Shown in pieces: positions 1 to 7,970 of a stretch of DNA of 64,000 bases. The DNA comes from Pseudomonas sp. MWU16-30317 (GTDB taxonomy: Bacteria > Pseudomonadota > Gammaproteobacteria > Pseudomonadales > Pseudomonadaceae). The notes under the pieces are model-generated. The model saw nothing but the letters and a program-made list of their open reading frames with translations. It was not told the DNA's origin and did not search any database. Both the position numbers and the translations under genes were made by a program. The DNA lies in the NCBI RefSeq assembly GCF_020515695.1, contig NZ_JAIWJA010000001.1:310001-374000 (forward strand). The letters run 5' to 3'. The first letter of the stretch is position 1. Each line of letters begins with the position of its first letter.

Positions 1-1
1 A

Positions 2-511
2 GTGATCCGCACCGATGGCGCGCTATTGCTGGGTGAGCAGGCGTTCAACGATGTGATCGATCAACCAGCGATTGCCTTGGCACAACGCATGCGCGCGGCG
101 TTGCTGCGCGGCTCGCCGGAGGATGACTGGGAGGCCTGGGCGTTGGCACTGTCGGAGCGGGCAGGCGGCGTGCGGCAGCCAGTGGCTCCGCGCGGATCGA
201 TGACGCGCCAGCGCTTGCAACGGCTTGACGAATTCATCGATGCTCAACTGCAGGGCTCGCTGACCGTGCAGGCCATGTCCGGGCTGCTGGGGTTGTCCGA
301 AGGGTTTTTCATGCGTGCCTTCAAGGCCGCCGTGGGCAAGAGCCCGCACAGCTATGTGATCGACCGGCGGATGGCCCGCGCCCGAGTGTTGTTGCAGGAT
401 CCGAGAAGGGGCCTGGCGGATATAGCGCTGGCGTGCGGGTTCGCTTCGCAGGCGCATATGGCGACGGTGTTCAAGCAGCGGCTGGGGGTGAGTCCCAGTC
501 GGTTGCGCTGA
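2..511 (+). CDS. AraC-family transcriptional regulator, C-terminal part (5' end outside window)
   Basis: The visible 169 residues end in a complete AraC/XylS double helix-turn-helix domain (about residues 70-169). The second HTH has the typical IALACGFASQAHMATVFKQR pattern and the protein stops at SPSRLR, the usual AraC end. The open frame runs to the window edge, so the upstream effector-binding half is very probably cut off; the GTG at position 2 is only an in-frame codon, not a supported start. It lies 28 bp upstream of the VOC-fold gene on the same strand and may regulate it, but nothing in the sequence proves that. The ligand is unknown. Confidence 0.85.
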   Translation: MIRTDGALLLGEQAFNDVIDQPAIALAQRMRAALLRGSPEDDWEAWALALSERAGGVRQPVAPRGSMTRQRLQRLDEFIDAQLQGSLTVQAMSGLLGLSEGFFMRAFKAAVGKSPHSYVIDRRMARARVLLQDPRRGLADIALACGFASQAHMATVFKQRLGVSPSRLR

Positions 512-539
512 GATTTTACTCATCAAGGAACGATAAAAC

Positions 540-962
540 ATGCTCGTCAGAAACAAACTGGTGCCGGAGCTCATCATCACTGACTTGTCCAAGAGCCTGT
601 ATTTCTGGACCGAGCTGCTGGGGTTCACGATCGCCTATGACCGCCCCGAAGAGGGGTTCGCCTATCTGGACCTGCTGGGTGTACAGATTATGCTCGAGGA
701 GCGCCGGCCAGCCGCACGGCAATGGCTGACGGATGACTTGCTCGCACCCTTCGGTCGTGGCGTCAACTTTCAGATCGAAGTGCCCGATGTCGATGCCATT
801 CTTGAACGTCTTGGCAAGGTGCGTTGGCCGCTGTTCATGGCCTGTGAAGAGAAGTGGTACCGGGCGGGGGAGAGGGAGGTCGGGCAGCGACAGTTTCTGG
901 TCCAGGATCCGGATGGTTACCTGGTGCGGTTAGCGCAGGATCTGGGTGAGCGCGCCTTGTAG
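540..962 (+). CDS. VOC-superfamily (glyoxalase/bleomycin-resistance-like) protein
   Basis: This 140-residue protein has the length and beta-alpha-beta-beta-beta pattern of a single-domain VOC protein. It opens with LVPELIITDLSKSLYFWTEL, the classical first strand and helix, and ends with FLVQDPDGYLVRLAQ, the last strand that usually carries a metal-binding or structural acidic residue. An AAGGAACG ribosome-binding site precedes the ATG. VOC members include bleomycin-binding proteins, glyoxalases and dioxygenases; the substrate cannot be told from sequence. A strong hairpin follows the stop. Confidence 0.85.
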   Translation: MLVRNKLVPELIITDLSKSLYFWTELLGFTIAYDRPEEGFAYLDLLGVQIMLEERRPAARQWLTDDLLAPFGRGVNFQIEVPDVDAILERLGKVRWPLFMACEEKWYRAGEREVGQRQFLVQDPDGYLVRLAQDLGERAL

Positions 963-971
963 CGGGTGGGG

Positions 972-1004
972 GGCTTTTCGCCGCCGAACGCGCGGCGAAA
1001 AGCC
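972..1004. terminator. Bidirectional hairpin between convergent genes
   Basis: A perfect 12-bp inverted repeat (GGCTTTTCGCCG with CGGCGAAAAGCC, 9-nt loop) fills the space between the convergent VOC gene and the cytochrome c gene. The stem is GC-rich at the base, and TTTT/AAAA tracts are built into the arms. This suits a two-way intrinsic terminator, although no long external T run follows. Confidence 0.65.
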
Positions 1005-1011
1005 TGTTGGT

Positions 1012-2316
1012 TTACCGCGAAACCGACATCGGCTCGGCGACTTTCAACGCAGCCCGCGCCTTGCCCACCGCCTGTGCATCCACAGCCGGCGCCGCATTGC
1101 CCCAGCTGTTACGCACATAGGTCAACACCGCCGCTATATCTCCATCGTTCAACTTCCAGTCGAACGACGGCATGCCGGCTGCAGTGATGTTGCTCTCGGT
1201 CGCTACCGCACGACCGCCCTTGAGCACTGTGCTGATCATGTTCGACGCACTCGGTGAACGAATCCCCGAGTTGTTGGCGAACCCGGTGACCATGCCATCG
1301 ATGCCTTCACCCTGCACGTTGTGGCAGGCCATGCAGTTGGCCTCGTAGATCAGCGCGCCACGCTTCATCAGCGGGTCGCTGGCGGCCACGGCGGTCGGTG
1401 CCTTGGCGCCCGAGCCCGGCAGCGACTTGAGGTAGCCGGCGATGGCCGCGAGGTCGGCATCGTTGAGGTACTGGGTGGAATTCTCCACCGCTTCGCCCAT
1501 GGCACCGGCTGCCACTGCTTGGTGATTGCTGCCGGTTTTCAGGTATTGCTGGACTTGCGCGCTGCTCCAGTTACCCAGGCCCTGATGCGGGTTGCCGGTG
1601 ATTTCCGGGGCATAGCCGCCCAGCAGTTCGGCACCTTGCAAGTAGGCCGAGGTGTCACCGCCCAAAGCATTTTTGCCAGTGTGGCAGGCGGCGCAATGGC
1701 CGGCACCGTCGACCAGGTAGCGGCCGCGGTTCCACTCGGCCGATTGCCCGGCGTCGGGCACGTACTGGGCGTTCTTGAAGAACAGCAGGTTCCACCCCAG
1801 CATGGCCAGGCGGATGTTGTAGGGGAAGCCCAAGGTGTTGGGCTCGGCGGCTTTTTCCACTGGCTTGACCGAACGGATGTAGGCCCACAGGTCATGCAGG
1901 TCGTCGTCACTCATCTTCACGTAGGCGTTGTAGGGCATGGCCGGGTACAGCAGTTGCCCGTCCTTGCGTTTGCCATGGCGCACGGCGCGGAAGAAGTCCC
2001 GCTCGGTCCAGCTGCCGATACCGGTCTTGGTGTCGGGGGTGATGTTGGTCGAGTTGATCACCCCGAACGGCGTCTGCAAGCCATAACCGCCAGCGAATGC
2101 CTGGCCGCCAGGCACGCTGTGGCACGCCGCGCAGTCGCCCTGGACCGCCACGTAAGCGCCGCGCTTGACCGCCGCGGCATCGGGCGCCGCGCTGTCGGCG
2201 GCGATGCGCTGGTTATCGGCGACATCGTCGGCGCTGCTGTTGCCGTTGGCGTACAAGGCCACCCCGACGCCCGCGAGCACCACCACTGCCAACCCTGCGA
2301 ATATTTGTCGTTTCAT
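1012..2316 (-). CDS. Triheme cytochrome c subunit of a membrane-bound gluconate-type dehydrogenase (copy 1)
   Basis: This 434-residue protein has an N-terminal hydrophobic signal/anchor (about residues 5-23) and three CxxCH heme sites: CAACH near 62, CAACH near 208 and CMACH near 328. That is the layout of the cytochrome subunit of FAD-dependent gluconate, 2-ketogluconate, sorbitol or alcohol dehydrogenases, which passes electrons from the flavoprotein to ubiquinone at the periplasmic face. The ATG at 2316 follows AAGGATCAGCGAG. It is the last gene of a small subunit-flavoprotein-cytochrome set and starts 11 bp after the flavoprotein stop. Family and role are clear; the substrate is inferred. 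Confidence 0.92.
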   Translation of the reverse strand: MKRQIFAGLAVVVLAGVGVALYANGNSSADDVADNQRIAADSAAPDAAAVKRGAYVAVQGDCAACHSVPGGQAFAGGYGLQTPFGVINSTNITPDTKTGIGSWTERDFFRAVRHGKRKDGQLLYPAMPYNAYVKMSDDDLHDLWAYIRSVKPVEKAAEPNTLGFPYNIRLAMLGWNLLFFKNAQYVPDAGQSAEWNRGRYLVDGAGHCAACHTGKNALGGDTSAYLQGAELLGGYAPEITGNPHQGLGNWSSAQVQQYLKTGSNHQAVAAGAMGEAVENSTQYLNDADLAAIAGYLKSLPGSGAKAPTAVAASDPLMKRGALIYEANCMACHNVQGEGIDGMVTGFANNSGIRSPSASNMISTVLKGGRAVATESNITAAGMPSFDWKLNDGDIAAVLTYVRNSWGNAAPAVDAQAVGKARAALKVAEPMSVSR

Positions 2317-2327
2317 CTCGCTGATCC

Positions 2328-4103
2328 TTATGCCTGTACCAGGGGGCCGGGGTTTTTCAGGTATTGCTCCTTGATCGCTTTGGCGGTCCACAGCGCAAGG
2401 GCGCCGATGGTGATCGTCGGGTTGAAGCCGCCGTTGTTAGGAAACGACGAGGCGCCGAGGACAAACACGTTGTGCACGTCCCAGCTCTGCTGGTAGCGGT
2501 TCAGGGCGCTGGTCTTCGGATCGGTGCCCATGACCACGCCACCGATGGTGTGCGACGAGTCGTTGGAGCGGAACGGCGTGTAGTGGTCATCGGCGAAGTT
2601 GTACGACTCCACATGGGTACCGCCCACCGCGTTGGCGATGTTCAGGCACTGCTTGCGCACGAATTCGCCGGAGCGCTTGTCGTTGAGGTTGTAGTCGAAG
2701 GTCATGCGCATCAGCGGGCGACCGAAGTTGTCCTTGTAGGTCGGGTCGAGGTCGAACCAGGCATCTTCGTGGGAATAGCTGGTGCCCTGGCCCTGGACCA
2801 TCGCCCAGTTCTGGTAGCTGTGCTGGAAGGATTTTTTCCAGCCCTTGCCCCAGGTCGGCGCGCCTTTGGGCAGTACGCCGGCCATGCCGATCGGCAGGCC
2901 GTTGTTGGACAGCGACTGGATGCCGGCGCCGCCGATGAAGCCCAGGCCGCTGTGGTCGAAGTTGTCGGCGTTGAAGTCGTCGATCTGGATCGCCAGGCAA
3001 CCGGTGTTGATGAACGGGTTAAGGTGCTCCTTCTCGAACCACAGGTAGGCGTAGGAGAGGGTCTGGAAACTGTAGTTGCGGCCGATCACGCCGGTCTTGC
3101 TGCGCGGATCGTACGGCTCACCGATGCCGGACAGCAGCATCAGGCGCACGTTGTCGAGCTGGTAGGCGGCGACGATGACGATGTCCGCTGGCTGCTCGCC
3201 GACGATGCCGTCCTTGCCGACGAAGCTGACGCCGGTGGCGGTCTTGCCGTCGGCGGCCTTGTTGATGTGCAGCACTTCGGTCTCGGTCATCACTTCGAAG
3301 GTCGGCTGGCGCATCAGGGCCGGCACGACGCAGGCGTTGGGGCTGCTTTTCGACCAGTTGCCGCAACCGAACATCTGGCAGTAGCCGCAATAGGTGCAGG
3401 GGCCCATGTGCACGCCCAGGGCGTTGACGTAGGCGCGCGAAATGGTCCCGGCCGGGACGGGGAAGGGGTGGTAGCCCATCTCGGTGGTCTTTTGCGTGAA
3501 GATGTCGTTCCAGCGGCTTGGTACCAGCGGCGGCGTCGGGAAGTCGCGGCTGCGCGAGCCTTCGAAGGGATTGCCGCCGGGGATGACCTTGCCGTTGATC
3601 ACGCCCGCCTGGCCGCTGGTGCCGGCGATGCGCTCGAAGCGATCGTAGAACGGCTCGAGTTCGTCATAGGTGATGCCCCAATCCTGCACCAGCAGGCCGG
3701 GCACCAGTTGCTGCTTGCCGTAACGCTCGACGGTCTTGCTGTAGGGCTGGAAGTCGAACGGGTTGAAGCGCCACGAGGCCGCCGCCCAGTGGGTGCCGGC
3801 ACCGCCGACGTTGTAGCCGAGGGTCAGGTTGCTCCACTCGCGCACCGGCAGGGCTTCCTGCGAGGCGTTGTTGCGAAAGGTGTAGGTTTCCAGCTTGGGC
3901 GGCTGGAGGATTTCCTTGCGGGTCGACCAGCGCAGTTCGTCGGTATCGATGGCCGGCGGAAAATCAGTGGCGGTGTCGCGCCAGGCGCCGCGTTCGATGG
4001 CCACGACCTTGAGGCCGGAGCGAGCCAGTTCTTCAGCGATGACGGAGCCGGACCAGCCGAGCCCGATCACTACTACGTCTGCTTTGGGTCTTGCGTTTGC
4101 CAT
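2328..4103 (-). CDS. GMC-family FAD flavoprotein subunit, gluconate 2-dehydrogenase type (copy 1)
   Basis: This 591-residue flavoprotein starts with the dinucleotide-binding fold (VVVIGLGWSGSVIAEELA, GxGxxG) and ends with a GMC C-terminal domain containing NNGGFNPTITIGALALW. Around residue 240 it has a cysteine-rich motif, CTYCGYCQMFGCG. In the related membrane fructose dehydrogenase the matching cysteines hold an iron-sulfur cluster, so one is likely here. It should oxidise an aldonic acid or sugar in the periplasm. It has no signal peptide of its own; in this family the small subunit supplies the Tat signal. Length and gene order match the Pseudomonas gluconate 2-dehydrogenase set. Confidence 0.92.
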   Translation of the reverse strand: MANARPKADVVVIGLGWSGSVIAEELARSGLKVVAIERGAWRDTATDFPPAIDTDELRWSTRKEILQPPKLETYTFRNNASQEALPVREWSNLTLGYNVGGAGTHWAAASWRFNPFDFQPYSKTVERYGKQQLVPGLLVQDWGITYDELEPFYDRFERIAGTSGQAGVINGKVIPGGNPFEGSRSRDFPTPPLVPSRWNDIFTQKTTEMGYHPFPVPAGTISRAYVNALGVHMGPCTYCGYCQMFGCGNWSKSSPNACVVPALMRQPTFEVMTETEVLHINKAADGKTATGVSFVGKDGIVGEQPADIVIVAAYQLDNVRLMLLSGIGEPYDPRSKTGVIGRNYSFQTLSYAYLWFEKEHLNPFINTGCLAIQIDDFNADNFDHSGLGFIGGAGIQSLSNNGLPIGMAGVLPKGAPTWGKGWKKSFQHSYQNWAMVQGQGTSYSHEDAWFDLDPTYKDNFGRPLMRMTFDYNLNDKRSGEFVRKQCLNIANAVGGTHVESYNFADDHYTPFRSNDSSHTIGGVVMGTDPKTSALNRYQQSWDVHNVFVLGASSFPNNGGFNPTITIGALALWTAKAIKEQYLKNPGPLVQA

Positions 4104-4221
4104 GGGTCAATCCTTGATTGCGCGCAGCCGGGCACGACGGTCGAGTACGTACCGAGTGGCGAAAAATGGGTCCGGCCGGTAGGGGCGGCCGCCAGGTGTG
4201 GCTGTCAACAGCGGTGCCGCA

Positions 4222-4938
4222 TCAGCTCGCGTTGTCGAGCAGGCTGATCGGCTCGATGTTCAGCGCCATGCCTTTTTTGTGGACGTAGGGACGGTAGTCG
4301 TAGCGCGCGCCGGGGAAGCCGATCAGCTTCCAGCCGACCATGTCCTTGTTGCCGCCGTACATCGGGTCGGCCAGGTAGCCTTCGCGCACGTTTTGCAGCA
4401 GCAGGGCGAAAAAATCCGCGGCGGGCGTGCTCGGGAAGCTCAGCTTGCCGTCTTCCAGGGCGTGCAGCAGGGTGTCCTGAGTGTCGCCGTCCAGCGCGCT
4501 GAACAGCTTGCCGTGCTGGCTCTGGCAATATGCGGCCAGGTCCTTGAGACCGGCGCGATAGCGTTCGGCAGGGGTTTGCTTGAACTGCGGGCCTTGCTGC
4601 GGGGTGCCTGGCTTGTAGGGGCCGAGGCTGTAAGTGCTGGCGGCCTTGCCGAAGTCGCCGGCCAGCTCGCGGTCGATGAAGTCGACGCAACCGGCCTGGC
4701 TGGCGCTCATGCCAAGTTCGTCTTCGGGGATCAAGCGGTCGAAGATGGCCGCTACTTCCTTGGCTTCGGCAGCGCTCAGGTAGACCAGTTCACCTTTGCG
4801 CGGTGGCTTGGGCAAAGCGTCGGCGTCGGTGCCGATGGGCATCTGCGTGCGGGAACTGATGACACTCGCTCCTGCGGTACTGGCCACGCCCAGTGCAGTC
4901 AATTGCACGAGCGAGATCAAGGCGTCTCGTCTATTCAT
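4222..4938 (-). CDS. Gluconate 2-dehydrogenase subunit 3 family (gamma) protein, copy 1
   Basis: This 238-residue small subunit has an N-terminal MNRRDALISL motif followed by a hydrophobic stretch and an AxA-like cleavage region, a twin-arginine-type signal. The rest matches the family: helices around EVAAIFDRLIPEDELG, a FIDRELAGDFG segment, and a C-terminal GARYDYRPYVHKKG. It forms the export-competent complex with the GMC subunit, which is encoded 118 bp downstream. That gap holds no other gene and is larger than expected, but the three genes look like one transcription unit. It is about 240 residues long, like copy 2 at 9872-10591. Confidence 0.88.
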   Translation of the reverse strand: MNRRDALISLVQLTALGVASTAGASVISSRTQMPIGTDADALPKPPRKGELVYLSAAEAKEVAAIFDRLIPEDELGMSASQAGCVDFIDRELAGDFGKAASTYSLGPYKPGTPQQGPQFKQTPAERYRAGLKDLAAYCQSQHGKLFSALDGDTQDTLLHALEDGKLSFPSTPAADFFALLLQNVREGYLADPMYGGNKDMVGWKLIGFPGARYDYRPYVHKKGMALNIEPISLLDNAS

Positions 4939-5051
4939 TTAGATATTCCTCAGGTATCACGGTGCGGTGCTTTCTCTGGATATTTCTATAGCAGGCTATT
5001 TAGTGCTCTATGAATTACTAGGTTGCTATGTATCCCGGCGTGGATCGAGTT

Positions 5052-5135
5052 GTGCGGGCAAGCTTTGCTCCTGCAGGTGTCTACCGATCTGGCGTTGTAC
5101 CGCTGTGGGTGCAAGGCTTGCCCTGAAGAGGCCGG
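5052..5135. repeat. REP doublet (inverted pair)
   Basis: Two Pseudomonas REP-like palindromic cores face each other. TGCGGGCAAGCTTTGCTCCTG lies at about 5052-5072 and GTGGGTGCAAGGCTTGCCCTG at about 5105-5125, followed by GAAGAGGCCGG. They sit just downstream of the OprB porin stop and upstream of the copy 1 small subunit gene, a usual intergenic REP position that may act as a transcript 3' stabiliser. Confidence 0.75.
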
Positions 5136-5154
5136 CAAGCCTTGCGAAAATCGC

Positions 5155-6510
5155 TTAGAACTGCGATTGCACTTGCAGGCCCAGCACCAGCGCGTTATCG
5201 ACTTGACGCACGCCATCCGGGTTCTTGATGTACTGGATGTTCGGCATCACGTTCAGCCACTTGGTCGCCTGGATGCCGTAGTTCAGCTCGGCCTGGTACA
5301 TCGTGTGCTGCTCGGGTACGTAGCCGGCGTCGTCGTAGCTCAGGCCGCTCTGGTCGTTGGCGGTCTTGGCGTTACGCAAAAACTGCGAGCTGGCGTGCAC
5401 GCGGGCGATACCGAAACCGAGGGTGTCGGTCGGGCGAGCATCGAACGGGCCTTTGTAGACCAGGCTGGCTTTCTGATAGCTGTCGACCGGCGTGGTGGCC
5501 TTGTCCTGAAAGGTGGTGCTGACGGTCAGCACCAGCCCGCGCGAGGTATCGCCACCGACCGAAGTCAGCTGCTGCTTGCCCACCAGCCAGAAACCGTGGC
5601 GGCTCGAGTCGCTGCGGTAGTCTTCGCCGGTAATCGCCGCCGGACGGTTGTTCGAGTCCTTGTAGACGTCGGTGCCGTTGGCGGTGCTGTGGTAGTAGCC
5701 GACACGGTACTCGCCCGGCAGATTGTTGACCTTCGGCATCCACACCAGCTCGACCGGCACCAGGGTGCCCTTGGTGCCCGAGCCGTTGAGCTTGAAGCCG
5801 TTGTCGTTGTCCAGGTCGGATGGGTTGATGTTGAACGCGGCGATCTGCAAGTACACATCAGGCGTCACGCGATAGCGCAGGCGCGCGGCCCACTGGCTGA
5901 TCGGGCCGTTATAGATGCTGTTGACGTAGTTGCCCGGCTGCGAACCGCAGAACGCCAGACCCTGGAACAGGCAGTCTTCGATGGCGAAATCATCGCTGAC
6001 CGCGAAGCGACCGACCTTGAGGTTGACGACGTCGTCTTCGGTGCCCTTGCTCACCCACAGTTCGCTCAAGCGCGTGACCGCGCCGCGTCCCTGGATTTCC
6101 TGGGTCGAGCCCATGCCAGTGGCGCGTGGATCGCTGATCTTGTCGCTGATGTTGTGACCGTTACGATTGGTGATGGAGATGCTGGCGTTGGCATTGCTCC
6201 AGCCCAGCAGCTTGTTGAGGTCGAGGTCGGCACCGATGTTGAATTGGTCGGCGTAGCGGGTCACGCGGTCGTGGCTGTAGCCACCGTGCACGTTGGAGGC
6301 CGACTCGCCGGTGTAGCCCAGCTTGATGTCGACGCCCTTGTTCAGCAGGTCGGTGCGCAGACCGCCCCAGTCGCCGGTCATCCACGGCGAGTCGACGGCA
6401 AAGGCATCAGCCGCCTGGGCGCTGACGCAGAAACTGGAAGCGGCGCATAACGACAAAAACAACGCCATGGCAGAACGTGGGTGCACCAGGGGCAGCAATT
6501 GACGAGGCAT
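5155..6510 (-). CDS. OprB-family carbohydrate-selective outer-membrane porin
   Basis: This 451-residue protein has a signal peptide ending in SAQAADAF. It then carries the OprB signature start SPWMTGDWGGLRTDLLNKG, many alternating beta-strand segments, repeated GY/GR turns, and a C-terminal LQVQSQF ending in Phe, as outer-membrane beta-barrels do. OprB porins admit glucose and related sugars. It is placed between two dehydrogenase operons on the same strand, which fits substrate delivery to the periplasmic oxidation enzymes. A REP doublet separates it from the copy 1 operon. Confidence 0.93.
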   Translation of the reverse strand: MPRQLLPLVHPRSAMALFLSLCAASSFCVSAQAADAFAVDSPWMTGDWGGLRTDLLNKGVDIKLGYTGESASNVHGGYSHDRVTRYADQFNIGADLDLNKLLGWSNANASISITNRNGHNISDKISDPRATGMGSTQEIQGRGAVTRLSELWVSKGTEDDVVNLKVGRFAVSDDFAIEDCLFQGLAFCGSQPGNYVNSIYNGPISQWAARLRYRVTPDVYLQIAAFNINPSDLDNDNGFKLNGSGTKGTLVPVELVWMPKVNNLPGEYRVGYYHSTANGTDVYKDSNNRPAAITGEDYRSDSSRHGFWLVGKQQLTSVGGDTSRGLVLTVSTTFQDKATTPVDSYQKASLVYKGPFDARPTDTLGFGIARVHASSQFLRNAKTANDQSGLSYDDAGYVPEQHTMYQAELNYGIQATKWLNVMPNIQYIKNPDGVRQVDNALVLGLQVQSQF

Positions 6511-6614
6511 AGTGATTCATCCCTTTTTGTGTTAGATCCACGGGCGGCAGGTGGCTGCCGCCGTGTCATTTTTTTTGTAATGCAGGTATTGCAACGCGCG
6601 CGTTACTGCAAGCT

Positions 6615-7970
6615 TTACTGCGCAGCGCTTGTGGCACTCAACTGCCCAGGTAGCTTGAGGTCCTTGCGTACCTTGGCGACGTCGTCTGCGGTCACTGCCG
6701 GCGCGGCGTTACCCCAGGTGTTGCGGATATAGGTCAGGGTCGAGGCGACTTGCTGGTCGGACAGCTTCCAGGCAAAGCTCGGCATCGCGCCGCTGGTTGG
6801 GTTGTCCAGGGTGACCGCACCCCGACCGCCTTGCAGCACGGTGGTGATCAGGCTCGCGGCACTGGCCGATTGCAGGGACGGATTGTTGTTCAATCCGGCC
6901 GCCAGTTGGTTGATGCCCTTGCCGTCGCTGTTGTGGCACGCCGAACAGTTGGCCGAGTAGACGTTCGCCCCTTGCTTCATGGCACTTTCGGTTGCCGTCA
7001 AAGGCGCTGGCTTGGTCGCCGAGGAGCCGGGCAGGGTCTGCAGATACGCAGCGATGGCCTGCAGGTCCTGATCGGTCATGTGCTGGGTGGAGTTGGTCAC
7101 CGCTTCAGCCATCGGCCCGGAAGCGACGGCAATGTCGTTGCTGCCAGTCTTCAGGTACTGGACGATCTGCGCCGGTGTCCAGGCACCGATGCCCACATAA
7201 CGGTTGCTGGTGATTTCCGGTGCATGCCAGCCGGCCAGGTCGCCGCCTTGCAGGAAGGCGCCACTCTTGTCGCCACCCAGGAAGTTCTTCGCGGTATGGC
7301 ACGCCGCGCAGTGGCCAAGGCCCTGCACCAGGTAGGCACCACGGTTGATCTGCTCGTTGGCGCCGGCCACCGGCACGAAGGGGCTCTTGTCGAAGAACAG
7401 CAGGTTCCAGCCCATCATCATCAGGCGGATGTTGAACGGGAAGGGCAGCTGGTTGGAAACCACCTTGTTGTCGACGGCAGGCACGGTCTGCATGTAGGCC
7501 CAGAGGTCATGCATGTCAGCGTCACTGACCTTCACGTAGGCGTTGTACGGCATGGCCGGGTAGAGGTTTTCGCCGTCCTTGCCCTTGCCTTCACGCACGG
7601 CGCGAGTGAATTGCTCCTCGGTCCAGGCACCGATACCGGTGGTCTTGTCCGAGGTGATGTTGCTGGCCAGCAGTTGGCCGAACGGTGTTTCCAGGGCGTA
7701 ACCACCGGCGAACGGTTTGCCTTGGTGCGGATCGGTGTGGCATGCGGCGCAGTCGCCCGCGATCGCGACGTAGCGACCACGGATCACGGCCGGGTCTTCC
7801 TTGGCGCTGTTGGGCTGGGCCTTGATGCCCTGAGCGTCACCGCTCTGCTGGCCAGGCTGGACGATACCGTCGGCGGCATCGGCCATGCCCAGGGCGCCGT
7901 ACAGGCCCAGCGCGCTGCCCATGGACAGCACGGCGACGGCGGCGAGGGTCATGCGAAAACGGGGCTTCAT
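6615..7970 (-). CDS. Triheme cytochrome c subunit of a membrane-bound sugar/sugar-acid dehydrogenase (copy 2)
   Basis: This 451-residue paralogue of the cytochrome at 1012-2316 has an N-terminal hydrophobic segment (MKPRFRMTLAAVAVLSMGSA) and three CxxCH heme sites (CAACH, CAACH, CSACH). It also shares the motifs QLLASNITSDKTTGIGAWTEE and LYPAMPYNAYVKVSDADMHD with copy 1. The ATG at 7970 overlaps the flavoprotein stop (ATGA), a sign of translational coupling. It transfers electrons from the flavoprotein to quinone. It is followed by a 104-bp gap and then the OprB porin, so the porin may be co-transcribed. Confidence 0.92.
   Translation of the reverse strand: MKPRFRMTLAAVAVLSMGSALGLYGALGMADAADGIVQPGQQSGDAQGIKAQPNSAKEDPAVIRGRYVAIAGDCAACHTDPHQGKPFAGGYALETPFGQLLASNITSDKTTGIGAWTEEQFTRAVREGKGKDGENLYPAMPYNAYVKVSDADMHDLWAYMQTVPAVDNKVVSNQLPFPFNIRLMMMGWNLLFFDKSPFVPVAGANEQINRGAYLVQGLGHCAACHTAKNFLGGDKSGAFLQGGDLAGWHAPEITSNRYVGIGAWTPAQIVQYLKTGSNDIAVASGPMAEAVTNSTQHMTDQDLQAIAAYLQTLPGSSATKPAPLTATESAMKQGANVYSANCSACHNSDGKGINQLAAGLNNNPSLQSASAASLITTVLQGGRGAVTLDNPTSGAMPSFAWKLSDQQVASTLTYIRNTWGNAAPAVTADDVAKVRKDLKLPGQLSATSAAQ

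Noticed and set aside
2364..4247. A 627-residue open frame antisense to the GMC flavoprotein gene
   Set aside because: It is a GC-rich shadow of the opposite strand: no ribosome-binding site, no recognisable domain, and a Val/Gly/Ala-rich composition expected from antisense codons.
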